From Streptomyces ureilyticus (GTDB lineage: Bacteria; Actinomycetota; Actinomycetes; Streptomycetales; Streptomycetaceae), in the NCBI RefSeq assembly GCF_011045025.1, contig NZ_JAAKZX010000047.1, positions 1-52,840 of the forward strand: 52,840 nucleotides of DNA. Direction: 5' to 3'. Position 1 is the first letter of the stretch, and the number at the start of each line of letters is the position of its first letter. Positions 8,510 through 17,211 of this stretch are shown here, one piece after another. Below the pieces are notes generated by a model. That model was not told where the DNA came from. It ran no database searches and was given only the letters and a program-made list of their open reading frames with translations. A program made the translations under genes and the position numbers.

Positions 8510-8860
8510 CTACGACGGCGAGCCGGCTCTGCGCCTCACCGACGCCAGGGCTTCCGCGTCGTCGTACCCACGGAGGAGGCGCTGCAGCCAGTCAGGGCAG
8601 GCAGAGACCGCCGGTCGGCGTCGGCCCGAGGTAGGTGAGCCGGGGAAGACGCGCCAGTGGGGGCGGGCAGCGCCACGACCGCCAGGCGCGGCGCGTGCCC
8701 GCCTGCCAGCGCAGCGCCGATCAGCGGGAGCAGCACGCACATCGCGGCCCTGGCGGGCCGCAGCCAGGGCGGCGGCCCGCCAGGCCCGCAGCGCACCCGC
8801 TTCGGGCACCCACAACACCGCTCGGTCGCGGGTCGGCCGGGTGGAGTCGTCTCCGGTCAT
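8510..8860 (-). pseudogene. Degenerate membrane-protein frame
   Basis: An ATG behind GGGAGGG opens a frame 'MTGDDSTRPTRDRAVLWVP', continuing to 'RAWRAAALA'. The hydrophobic continuation 'AAMCVLLPLIGAALAGGHAP' and 'RLAVVALPAPTGA' lies in a neighbouring frame, and a third piece 'DWLQRLLRGYDDAEAL' returns to the first. This pattern suggests a small membrane protein broken by frameshifts. Weak evidence; it could be chance. Confidence 0.25.
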
Positions 8861-9081
8861 CGCCCGGCCGCCCTCCCCTCGCCACGCGCCGTCAGTTCTC
8901 ACCGATGGTCAGGGGCAGCCTGATCCGGCGCCGACACACCGGAGGAGACGGGTACGGTGCCGAGGCGTACGTTCCAGCGGACGACCGCCGCGCGGATCAC
9001 AGCGGGCTCCGCGACGGCTGACCGGGCCCTCCGCTGCGGTGGCTGACGCTCACGGCCGAAGTACCTCCGCCTCGAACGGGG

Positions 9082-9399
9082 GCCGTCGCCTGGTCGGGCG
9101 GCTCCGAACCCGGATACGAGGTCAACCCGGCCGCCGTCGCCGCGATGAGCGAGCGCGGCATCGACATCACCCGGGAGTTCGCCAAGCCCTGGACCGACGA
9201 GATCGTCCGCGCCGCCGACGTCGTCGTCAGCATGGGCTGCGGCGACGCCTGCCCGGTCTTCCCCGGCAAGCGCTACCTCGGCTGAACCCTGGACGACCTC
9301 GCGGGCAAGGCCGTCGACGACGTGCGGCCCATCCGCGACGACATCGAGCGCCGCGTCCGCGGACTCCTCGACGAACTCGGCGTCCCGGCACAGCACTGA
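9082..9399 (+). pseudogene. arsC: Arsenate reductase (low-MW phosphatase type), truncated with internal stop
   Basis: The frame reads 'SGGSEPGYEVNPAAVAAM', 'ERGIDITREFAKPWTDEIVR', 'VVVSMGCGDACPVFPGKRY', the C-terminal two thirds of the thioredoxin-coupled arsenate reductase family; the Cys pair in 'GCGDACP' holds resolving cysteines. The N-terminal catalytic loop (C-x5-R) is absent. A TGA at 9283-9285 replaces an expected TGG Trp codon in 'L-D-W-x-L', after which the frame continues cleanly to 'RVRGLLDELGVPAQH' and a second TGA at 9397. No other ars genes are adjacent. Confidence 0.8.
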
Positions 9400-9742
9400 C
9401 TGCGGACATGGGTACGGCGGCCGACCCACGCCTCGTCTTCGCCAACGTGCACAGCGACCGAGGCGACGGGGGTTCCGTGCCGGGACGTATCGGCTAAGCA
9501 CAGCGCCGTGAGCGGTGCACATCACCCCCCTGCCAACTGTCCCGGCCAAGCCATGATCACGACATGCGGCAAAGCAGAAACGCGTGGAAACGGCGGGCGA
9601 AAGGAAGGCCGAAGTCTCCTCGCTGGGTTGGGGAGACGGGCGGTTCGGCCTGTGCGGAGACCGTATCGCCCGTCTCGCCCGTACCCTTCGTGGTGTCTAC
9701 GGCGGCATCTAGCCGGCGCCAAACCACTGGAGGCAACACCTC
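9400..9742. other. Intergenic region before rpoA
   Basis: About 340 bp without a supported gene. It must contain the rpoA promoter if that gene is expressed. A self-complementary run 'GAGACGGGCG ... CGCCCGTCTC' brackets 9650-9690 and could form a hairpin. I see no rpsK, rpsD or other ribosomal protein remnant here. Confidence 0.5.
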
Positions 9743-10759
9743 GTGCTGATTGCTCAGCGTCCGTCCCTGACCGAAGAGGTCGTCGACGAGTTCCGCTCCC
9801 GGTTCGTGATCGAGCCGCTGGAGCCGGGCTTCGGTTACACCCTCGGCAACTCCCTGCGTCGCACTCTCCTCTCCTCGATCCCGGGTGCGGCGGTCACATC
9901 CATCCGCGTCGACGGTGTCCTGCATGAGTTCACCACCGTGCCGGGCGTCAAGGAGGACGTCACCGACCTGATCCTCAACATCAAGCAGCTGGTCGTGAGC
10001 AGCGAGCACGACGAGCCTGTGGTGATGTACCTGCGCAAGCAGGGGCCGGGTCTGGTCACCGCCACCGACATCGCGCCCCCGGCCGGTGTCGAGGTGCACA
10101 ATCCCGACCTCGTCCTCGCCACGCTCAACGGCAAGGGCAAGCTGGAGATGGAGCTCACGGTCGAGCGTGGCCGTGGTTACGTCTCCGCCGTGCAGAACAA
10201 GCAGATCGGTCAGGAGATCGGCCGTATCCCGGTCGACTCCATCTACAGCCCCGTGCTGAAGGTCACGTACAAGGTCGAGGCGACCCGTGTCGAGCAGCGC
10301 ACCGACTTCGACAAGCTGATCGTCGACGTCGAGACCAAGCAGGCGATGCGTCCGCGTGACGCGATGGCTTCCGCCGGTAAGACCCTGGTCGAGCTGTTCG
10401 GGCTTGCCCGTGAGCTCAACATCGATGCCGAGGGCATCGACATGGGTCCGTCCCCCACGGACGCCGCCATCGCCGCCGACCTGGTACTGCCGATCGAGGA
10501 CCTCGACCTCACCGTCCGGTCGTACAACTGCCTCAAGCGCGAGGGCGTCCACTCCGTGGGTGAGCTCGTCGCCCGCTCCGAGGCCGACCTGCTCGACATC
10601 CGTAACTTCGGTGCGAAGTCGATCGACGAGGTCAAGGCGAAGCTGGCCGGCATGGGCCTGGGCCTCAAGGACAGCCCGCCCGGATTCGACCCGACCGCCG
10701 CCGCACTCGGTGCGGACGACGACGCGGACGCGGGTTTCGTGGAGACCGAGCAATACTGA
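9743..10759 (+). CDS. rpoA: DNA-directed RNA polymerase alpha subunit
   Basis: A full-length 338-aa alpha subunit. The N-terminal domain shows 'EPLEPGFGYTLGNSLRRTLLSSIPGAAVTSI' and 'VPGVKEDVTDLILNIKQL', which form the dimer and assembly surface. The C-terminal domain shows 'LTVRSYNCLKREGVHSVGELVARSEADLLDIRNFGAKSIDEV', the DNA- and activator-binding face. From memory it is almost identical to the Streptomyces housekeeping protein, including the 'DADAGFVETEQY' end. It starts with GTG behind GGAGG (9727-9731). It is flanked by a broken arsC and a VanW gene, not by rpsM-rpsK-rpsD upstream and rplQ downstream as in the alpha operon. That points to a second, transposed or acquired copy. The intact frame implies it is or was recently under selection. 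Confidence 0.97.
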   Translation: MLIAQRPSLTEEVVDEFRSRFVIEPLEPGFGYTLGNSLRRTLLSSIPGAAVTSIRVDGVLHEFTTVPGVKEDVTDLILNIKQLVVSSEHDEPVVMYLRKQGPGLVTATDIAPPAGVEVHNPDLVLATLNGKGKLEMELTVERGRGYVSAVQNKQIGQEIGRIPVDSIYSPVLKVTYKVEATRVEQRTDFDKLIVDVETKQAMRPRDAMASAGKTLVELFGLARELNIDAEGIDMGPSPTDAAIAADLVLPIEDLDLTVRSYNCLKREGVHSVGELVARSEADLLDIRNFGAKSIDEVKAKLAGMGLGLKDSPPGFDPTAAALGADDDADAGFVETEQY

Positions 10760-10877
10760 ACACTGCGCTGCGCCGGTCATAGAGACACTTCGCGTACAGG
10801 GACAGGAGGACCTCGACGCTGTTCCCCGCGCCGGGTGACCTCGGCCGGGTTCGCGCCCGCGCACAGCCAGGTGGGAG

Positions 10878-10952
10878 TCCGCCCAGTGCGGCCGAGTTCC
10901 AGTTGAGCTTGGTGAGAGCGAGAACTTCCTTCAGCAGAGCGTCCCGCGAAGA
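10878..10952 (-). pseudogene. Possible Piwi/Argonaute C-terminal relic
   Basis: The minus frame reads 'SRDALLKEVLALTKLNWNSA', which resembles the conserved C-terminal motif of bacterial Piwi-domain proteins ('-LALTK-NWN-'), where it is normally followed by about 30 more residues. Here the frame loses similarity within a few residues and nothing of the catalytic domain remains. The rest of the 386-bp gap between rpoA and the VanW gene holds no other recognisable coding sequence. The match is short, so this is tentative. Confidence 0.25.
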
Positions 10953-11145
10953 GTCCTGGGCGGCTCGAACGTATGGACAACCCTGCCCCCGCCTGAAGCA
11001 GCGCGATCCCCGTACTTTCGGCCGAAAGTCCTCGCGTGCCACTCATGGGCCGCTCACGCGGCCGACCACGGTGCGCGAGGCACTGTCGGCCGGCTCCGGC
11101 CCGAGAGTGCGCCTCCAGGTCCGGCGCTCGTCACCCGGCGGTCGC

Positions 11146-12885
11146 TCAGTCACAGGTGACTTCGTCGCGAGGCACGTACCTGGTCTTGAAGGTCTCCCGC
11201 CCGACTTCCTTACCGTCGTTCTTGAAGACCCGGTCGACCGCGACGTTGAAGCCTTCGAGCGGGGTCTGCGGCACGCACTTCTCTCCGGCTGCTCCCTCGC
11301 GGGTTCCCGGCTGCTTCACGTTGGTGCGGGGGCCCTTGACCGCTTCGACGGAGTCGTACTTCTTGGTGCCGAGGAAGGTGATCGTGACGGAGGTGTCCGT
11401 GGCGCGCGCGTCGATGTAGAGGGCGTTGCCCGAGTCGTTCCTGAACTTCAGGTCGAGGCTGCCCCAGGCGACCGTCGCCTCCCGGCCCTCCGGGTAGCGC
11501 TCGATGTAGAACGAGTGGGCCCCGTACTCCACCGGCTTCACGCCGGCGAAGAAGATGGCGTTGAAGACCGTGGTGGCCACCGCGGAGACGCCGCCTCCGG
11601 CCGCCTTCTCGAACTGGTCGTTGTTGATGATGATGCCTTCCACGAACCCGTTGGCCTCGGTCCGCTCGCCCACGGTGCGGTTGAAGCTCCAGGTCTCGTC
11701 GGGAAGTACGACCGAGCCGTTGATCAGTTCTGCGGCACGGCCGACATTGGTGACGCGGTAGGCCTCAGGCTCGAAGTCCACCGTGAAGCTCGACATCTGC
11801 TCCTTGATGCCCAGGCGGCCGACGTTGTCGCGGGTCAGCTTGGGCTCCACCTCCTCGGTGGCCACCACCCCTGTGCGGGCCGCCCCGGTCTCGGTCAGCA
11901 GCGGCAGTACAGCCTTCTGGACTGCCTGGGCCGTGACCTCCTGTCCGGTCTTACCCTCCGAAGCCACCACCACTCGCCCGCCATCCAGGCGCAGCTTCGC
12001 GTTGACCGCCTCGTCGCCGGCCAGCGCGAGCGGAGTCGCCAGCGCCGGATCAGCCAGGAGCCCCTTGCCGTCCAGTACGGGTGTCAGCCGCTTGTCCCCG
12101 TCCGGCTTCATGGTGAGGTGCTTGCCGAGCGTCGCCGCGCTGATCTCGATCTCCCGGCCGCCTGCGGTGAGCGTGACCGGCGCCGACATCGCGGGGGTGG
12201 CGAACTCCTTCATCGCGCGGTTCACTTCCGCCGTACCGACCTGGGATTCGGCCGTACGGACCGGCAGCCGCACCGGCCCCTTCCCCTGGCCCGGGACCGC
12301 CGCAGCCAGAGCCTCGACCGCGCCGTCCACGTCCAGGGACCGCCCGGCGACCGGCCGCACCGGCACCGGCTCGCCCGCGTGGAAGGTGACGTCACCCTCC
12401 CGTGCCTTCCGGTCGTACGTCTTGGCCTCCTCGGCCAGTGATGCGCGGGCTTTCGCCTCGTCCACGCGGATCACCGGTTCGACCTCGCGGTCACCGCTCG
12501 TGAACAGGCGGCCGATCACGGTGAACGGGTCGGACCCCGCTTGCGCGGCACGAGCACCGGTCTCCTCACTGTCCAATGAGATGCCTGCCACGCGGACGGT
12601 GCCGTCACTGTCGCCGAGGCGCACCTTCACCGGCTCCGACCAGGCCCCACCCAGGCTGCTGTCCAGCTTCTCCCGCGCCTGCGAGCTGCTCAGCCCTCCG
12701 ATGTCCACACCGCTCACCCGGGTGCCCTCGGGGATGTCGTCACCGGAGCTCAGCAGGCCCACCAGATACAGCCCGCCGAAACCGACACTTGCCGCTCCCG
12801 CAACGAGCGCGACACGGCGGCCTATTCGGCGACGACTGGCCGACGTGGTGTCGGCGGGTGGGTCGAGAAGGGATGGGCGACTCAC
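11146..12885 (-). CDS. VanW family protein with peptidoglycan-binding repeats
   Basis: A 579-aa membrane-anchored cell-wall protein. I place the start at GTG 12885, preceded by GGAGAACCA; a longer frame to 12933 has no ribosome site. After an Arg-rich cytoplasmic start and one helix ('VALVAGAASVGFGGLYLVGLL', about 25-45), the extracellular part has two domains of the PG-binding-4 type ('DIPEGTRVSGVDIGGLSSSQA' near 55). The VanW domain follows at about 375-520: 'VTNVGRAAELINGSVVLPDETWSFNRTVGERTEANGF' and 'GGGVSAVATTVFNAIFFAG'. It ends in a charged tail with two Cys. Such proteins are common single genes in Streptomyces and are not by themselves evidence of glycopeptide resistance. Isolated; no van operon nearby. 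Confidence 0.9.
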   Translation of the reverse strand: MSRPSLLDPPADTTSASRRRIGRRVALVAGAASVGFGGLYLVGLLSSGDDIPEGTRVSGVDIGGLSSSQAREKLDSSLGGAWSEPVKVRLGDSDGTVRVAGISLDSEETGARAAQAGSDPFTVIGRLFTSGDREVEPVIRVDEAKARASLAEEAKTYDRKAREGDVTFHAGEPVPVRPVAGRSLDVDGAVEALAAAVPGQGKGPVRLPVRTAESQVGTAEVNRAMKEFATPAMSAPVTLTAGGREIEISAATLGKHLTMKPDGDKRLTPVLDGKGLLADPALATPLALAGDEAVNAKLRLDGGRVVVASEGKTGQEVTAQAVQKAVLPLLTETGAARTGVVATEEVEPKLTRDNVGRLGIKEQMSSFTVDFEPEAYRVTNVGRAAELINGSVVLPDETWSFNRTVGERTEANGFVEGIIINNDQFEKAAGGGVSAVATTVFNAIFFAGVKPVEYGAHSFYIERYPEGREATVAWGSLDLKFRNDSGNALYIDARATDTSVTITFLGTKKYDSVEAVKGPRTNVKQPGTREGAAGEKCVPQTPLEGFNVAVDRVFKNDGKEVGRETFKTRYVPRDEVTCD

Positions 12886-13712
12886 TGGTTCTCCTGGTCT
12901 GTGACTGCCGCGTGCCGCGGGCAGGGCCCCCACAGGGGCCGCTTGCCGGGTGAGGACAAGAAGAGGCTTGTGGCGATTCCGTAGGCTGCGTCACCGGTCC
13001 CACTCCGGAGCCGCCGCCTACCGCCCCGTCGGAATGGTGGTTCCCTGCGGGCCGAGCATTGGTGCACTGGAGGACAGGCCCGGCCGCCGGTTCCGCCGAG
13101 CGGAGACCCGAGCCGCCGGAGCCGGGCCGAGGGCGGCGGAGCGCCGACGACAGCACTTCCGATCAGGTCCCGCGCCGGCGCCAACGACTCCTCCTGCACC
13201 TGCGGAGAATCTCGCCGGGGATCCCGAGTGCCGACGAACAGCCGGCACCGGGCTGTGAGGGATCGGCCGCGACGGGCCGCCCGTGCACGCCGGCCCGGCC
13301 CGGGCTCCTGGTCGGCCATCCCGCCGGTCCGCCACTACCCGCCTCCGGTGGCCGAGTGAGGCAGGCACTCCCCGGGCGACCGGAGCGGGCGGCGAGTCAG
13401 CGCGGGGTGGACCGAGCACGGCGCGATGGACACGACAACTCCTGTTCTCCGGAGTACCCGAGAGCGGCGGTGCCGTTCCGTCTCGCCGCCGGGCCGATTT
13501 TCCTCGGCTGGTCGACACACCTTATCCCCCGGACAACTAAGCAAGTTAGTTGGATGGCGGTAACCTCGGTCACGATCGCCGGTGATCGCGAAAGCGGGTG
13601 CAGATGGATGCGGCGCGGTTCGGGCGTCTCGCTGCCGCCGCCCGCCCACCCCGTCGGCGGCTTCCATTTCCGCGGACGGCTGACGGCGGCGACGCCGACC
13701 TCGCCACCTGAA
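12886..13712. other. Gene-free stretch with one operator-like repeat
   Basis: About 830 bp. Reading frames on both strands are Arg/Pro/Gly-rich without domains, typical of high-GC non-coding DNA. The only structure I find is the inverted repeat at 13534-13552 listed separately. It may once have held a gene whose promoter was at that repeat. Confidence 0.5.
13534..13552. promoter_or_regulatory. Inverted repeat, orphan operator candidate
   Basis: CAACTAA-GCAAG-TTAGTTG: perfect 7-bp arms, AT-rich against a very GC-rich background, the shape of a MarR or TetR operator. No intact gene begins within 150 bp on either side, so it appears orphaned. Confidence 0.4.
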
Positions 13713-14440
13713 TCAAGCAGCTGTGGCGCGTGGGGGCCTTCCGCGTTGCCGCGCGGCTTCCTGGGTCGGCCGGGCCGGGGGCCAGCCGGGGTTGTTGGGC
13801 CGGGTCAGTCCCAGGTCGTAGGCAAGGATCACGGCCTGGATCCGGTCCCTGGCGCCGATCTTCGCCAGTACCCGTCCGACATGTGTCTTCACCGTGGACT
13901 CCGACAGTACCGGCCGTTCGGCGATCTCGCCGTTGGTCCAGCCTCGGCCGACGGCGACCAGGATCTCGCGCTCCCGTTCGTTGAGTAAGTAAGCGCGCCC
14001 TGGGATCGTCGTCGGCTGTCCGGCCGTGGGCAGGCCCGCGCAGCTGATGAGCGTAAGCGTCCAGGAGGCGACGGGGGAGACGGGGGGGGCGATGACCGCG
14101 TCGCCACAGGCGACCGCGCGGACCCCGGCGACCAACTCGTCCGGGAGGGCCTCCTTGAGGAGGAAGCCGCTGGCTCCGGCGCGCAGTGCGGCGTGGGCGT
14201 ACTCGTCCAGGTCGAAGGTGGTCAGCACCAGAACGCGGGAGCGACCTCCGCCGGCGACGATACGCCGGGGTGCTCGATGCCGTCCATGCCGGGCATTCGT
14301 ACGCCCATGAGGACCACGTCGGGCCGCAGTTCGGCGGCCTGCCTGGCGGACGGCCTCGGCGCCGTGGGCGGCCTCACCGACGAGCTCGGTGCCCGGCGTG
14401 CTCTCCAGCAGCATCCAGAAGCCGAACCGTTGCAGCGGTG
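13713..14440 (-). pseudogene. NarL-type response regulator, frameshifted
   Basis: Pieces of one protein occur in two frames. The start 'FGFWMLLESTPGTELVGEA' lacks the acidic first strand. 'AAELRPDVVLMGVRMPGMDGIEHP' lies in another frame, and the frame returns with 'RVLVLTTFDLDEYAHAALRAGASGFLLKEALPDELVAGVRAVACGDAVIAP'. A LuxR-type helix-turn-helix follows: 'LNEREREILVAVGRGWTNGEIAE', 'LSESTVKTHVGRVLAKIGARDRIQAVILAYDLGL'. The phosphoacceptor Asp of the 'VLMDVRMPG' motif is Gly. No histidine kinase is adjacent. Missing N-terminus, two frameshifts and a lost Asp mark it as dead. Confidence 0.8.
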
Positions 14441-14596
14441 CCGGGCCAGGTGGCCGTGGCGCGGCGGGCGAGCGCCTGGGGGAGCTTGTGCCCATGGGGC
14501 AACCGCCGACGCGCGCATTCAGCCATCGACGTGGGCGTGGTCGGCCGGAGGGGACGGAAGCGAACTCGCCCGCCCCCTCCACCAGGTGACGTCGTG

Positions 14597-15895
14597 TTAT
14601 GTGTTCGCGGGCTCTGGCCGCGCCTCGCGCACCGGTGGTGCCAGGCGGCCCGTGCGGTGCAGCCCGTAGAGGGCGGCCGCGCAGGCGAGGCCGAGTGCGA
14701 ACAGGGCCACCCACGGCAGCGCGGACATCCCGGCGTCCCGGGCGGCGTCGAGCGCGGCGCCCGTCAGCAGATTTCCGAGGGTGATGCCGATGCCGCAGAT
14801 GGTGTTGTACAGGCCGTAGTGGGTGGCGACGAGCCGGTTGCCGGAGAGGCGGACGATGGTGTCCATCTCGAAGGGGTACGCGATCATCGTGCCGACCGCG
14901 AGGAGCAGCGCGGAGAGTGCCGGCGGCACGGCCGCGAGCAGCCACAGCCCCACCCCGCCGTCCGGCACCGGGACCGCGGTGGCCACCAGCAGCGGAACGA
15001 AACCCAGCCCCATGGTCAGCAGCCCCCAGGTCAGTGCGCGGCCCGGCTCCATGCGGGCCTTGCACCAGGCGGTCACCTTGGTCTGGAAGAGAATGGTGCT
15101 CAGGCCCGAGACGGCGAACAGCACCGCCACCGCCGCCGTGCCGAAAGTCCCGTCGCCACCCAGGCGGCGTACCTCCAGCGGCAGGGCGAGATAGACCTGG
15201 AACTGCATGACGTAGAAGCCGATCATGGCAACCGAGAACAGCAGGAACGGCCGGTTGGCCGCGATGCCCCGCCATTGGGACAGCACGCTCTCCTGGTCTT
15301 GTCCGCGCTTGGCGTCGTCGCCCCGGCGGGCGGGCAGGGCCCGGATCTGAACGATGCTCAGCAGAGCGAAGATCCCGGCCGCGACAAGGCATGTGACGCG
15401 GAAGCTCACGCCGGTCAGCAGCATGCCCACCAGCGGGCCGAGCAGGATCCCGGCCTGGTAGAAGATGTTGAACAGGGCGAACGCCTCGACTCGCCGCTCA
15501 CCCGCGTCCGCCGCCAGATAGGCCCGTACGGCCGGGTTGAACAGCGCCCCCGCCAGGCCCGTCGCCGCCGAGGCTGCCAGCAGGGCGGGTACGGACTCCA
15601 CGAGTCCGAGGGTCGCGAAGCCGACGATGCGCAGCACCAGCCCGGCGATGATCATGGGCTTGTAGCCGAGCCGGTCGGCCAGCGTTCCGCCGAGAAGGAA
15701 CATGCCCTGCTGGCTGAAGTTGCGTACGCCGAGGATCAGCCCGACCAGCCAGCCCGCCAGGCCCACAGGACCTGCCAGATACGCGGCCAAGTACGGCATC
15801 AGCATGTAGAAGCCGAGGTTGATGGTGAACTGATTCACCATCAACAACTGGACACTGCGTTCGTAGGAACGAACCTGCGCGATGGTCGTCCTCAC
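14597..15895 (-). CDS. Major facilitator superfamily transporter
   Basis: A 432-aa exporter with about twelve helices. The N-terminal half shows 'FYMLMPYLAAYLAGPVGLAGWLVGLILGVRN', the cytoplasmic loop 2-3 motif 'GGTLADRLGYKPMIIAG', and 'NPAVRAYLAADAGERRVEAFALFNIFYQAGILLGPLVG', the pattern of the MdtH/YitG-like drug-exporter branch. The second half continues intact to 'ALYGLHRTGRL'. The ATG overlaps the stop of the cysteine-synthase-like gene by 4 bp (15892-15895), so the two are translationally coupled and probably share a pathway: the enzyme makes or modifies an amino acid or thiol compound and this protein moves it. The substrate is unknown. Confidence 0.88.
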   Translation of the reverse strand: MRTTIAQVRSYERSVQLLMVNQFTINLGFYMLMPYLAAYLAGPVGLAGWLVGLILGVRNFSQQGMFLLGGTLADRLGYKPMIIAGLVLRIVGFATLGLVESVPALLAASAATGLAGALFNPAVRAYLAADAGERRVEAFALFNIFYQAGILLGPLVGMLLTGVSFRVTCLVAAGIFALLSIVQIRALPARRGDDAKRGQDQESVLSQWRGIAANRPFLLFSVAMIGFYVMQFQVYLALPLEVRRLGGDGTFGTAAVAVLFAVSGLSTILFQTKVTAWCKARMEPGRALTWGLLTMGLGFVPLLVATAVPVPDGGVGLWLLAAVPPALSALLLAVGTMIAYPFEMDTIVRLSGNRLVATHYGLYNTICGIGITLGNLLTGAALDAARDAGMSALPWVALFALGLACAAALYGLHRTGRLAPPVREARPEPANT

Positions 15896-17100
15896 CGGTT
15901 CCCCTCCGCAAGCACGTCGACGCCGTCAAGCTGCTCGGCGGCGTCGCTGTCCACGGACGCCCCGGCTTCCGCGTCGGATGCGTCGAGCGGACCGGCCATC
16001 TCGGACCGCGGCTCCGAATCGGCCAGCGTGAGCGGGTCCATGACGTTTTCACACCGCGTCCAGTGAGTGACCTCCTTCTCGTCCAAGCGGCCGATCACCT
16101 CCGGTTCGGGCGCGGGCGGGGTGTCGAGCAAGCCGTGGGCGGCGCAGTAGTCGTCGTCGTAGACCGTGCCGAGGTAGCGCTGCGGGCCGTCGGGGAAAAT
16201 CGCGGCGATCCGGGCGTCCGCGGGCAGGGTGCGGGCCAGCCATCCGGCGACCATCGCCACCGCGCCGACGCTCCAGCCGCCGGTGGCGTAGTGCGAGGCG
16301 GCCAGCTGGCGGCAGTTCCACACCGCCTCCGCCGGGGCGACCCAGTGCACCTCGCTGAAGTTGTCGTAGGCGACATTGCGCGGGTAGATGCTGGAGCCCA
16401 GGCCCCGCATCAGCCGGGGGCGGGCTGGCTGGCCGAAGATCGTCGACCCGATGGTGTCGACCCCGACCAACTTGAGGTCCGGGTAGAGCTGCTGGAGTAC
16501 GCGGGAGACTCCGGCGGAGTGTCCGCCGGTACCCACGCTGCACACGAGCACGTCGATATGGCCGAGTTCCGTGGCCAGTTCGAGAGCTAGCGGGGTGTAC
16601 GCGGTGGTGTTGTCGGGGTTGTTGTACTGGTCCGGGCACCACGAGCCGGGGTGGTGCTCCATCAGCTTGGCGACCCGGTCGCGGCGGGCCTGCTGCCAGC
16701 CCCCGGTGGGGTGCGGTTCGGAGACGAGGTTGACCTGCGCCCCGTATGCGGTCAGCAGTCGGGTCATGGACATCTCCAGCCCCGGGTCGGTGACCAGGGT
16801 GACGGGGTGCCCGTAGACCATGCCGGCCAGGGCGAGGCCCAGCCCGAGGGTGCCGCTGGTCGACTCGATGATCCGGGCGCCCGGCTGGAGTTCGCCGCGG
16901 GCGCGGGCGCGCTCGACCATGTGCAGGCCCGGACGGTCCTTGATGCCGCCGGGGTTGAAGCCCTCCAGTTTCGCCCAGAAGCCGCGGTCCGGCTCGGTGA
17001 AGGGCTGGGAGATGTGCAGGAGCGGGGTGTTGCCGACGAGTCCCCGGAGGGCGGAGCCAGAGCCGGCAGGAGTGAGGTCACTCTTGGTCAAGGAGTGCAT
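15892..17100 (-). CDS. PLP-dependent cysteine-synthase-like enzyme
   Basis: A 402-aa fold-type II PLP enzyme of the cysteine synthase/cystathionine beta-synthase group. The internal-aldimine lysine is in 'LEGFNPGGIKDRPGLHMVERA' (about residue 54; usually GSVKDR). Other family motifs are 'IIESTSGTLGLGLALAG' and the phosphate loop 'VCSVGTGGHSAGVSRVLQQ'; 'GLGSSIYPRN' follows. About 75 residues after the usual end ('DGPQRYLGTVYDDDY') form an acidic Asp/Glu/Ala-rich tail, unlike housekeeping CysK. The Ile in GG-I-KDR and the tail suggest a specialised beta-replacement enzyme rather than primary cysteine synthesis. Coupled to the MFS gene downstream; a small membrane gene lies 111 bp upstream. The ribosome site before the ATG is weak (AAAGAG). 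Confidence 0.88.
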   Translation of the reverse strand: MHSLTKSDLTPAGSGSALRGLVGNTPLLHISQPFTEPDRGFWAKLEGFNPGGIKDRPGLHMVERARARGELQPGARIIESTSGTLGLGLALAGMVYGHPVTLVTDPGLEMSMTRLLTAYGAQVNLVSEPHPTGGWQQARRDRVAKLMEHHPGSWCPDQYNNPDNTTAYTPLALELATELGHIDVLVCSVGTGGHSAGVSRVLQQLYPDLKLVGVDTIGSTIFGQPARPRLMRGLGSSIYPRNVAYDNFSEVHWVAPAEAVWNCRQLAASHYATGGWSVGAVAMVAGWLARTLPADARIAAIFPDGPQRYLGTVYDDDYCAAHGLLDTPPAPEPEVIGRLDEKEVTHWTRCENVMDPLTLADSEPRSEMAGPLDASDAEAGASVDSDAAEQLDGVDVLAEGNR

Positions 17101-17211
17101 TTATTTCGCTCTTTCGGATCGATATGGACGCGTGCGGATGCTCATCTCGCGCGACGGACGAGGCACGTCGCGCGGCGGGGCGACCAGGCCGGCCGGCCCG
17201 CGGGGTGGCTC

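Noticed and set aside
11146..12885. VanW gene as evidence for glycopeptide resistance
   Set aside because: No vanHAX or vanRS genes are nearby, and VanW-domain wall proteins of this layout are common in actinobacteria.
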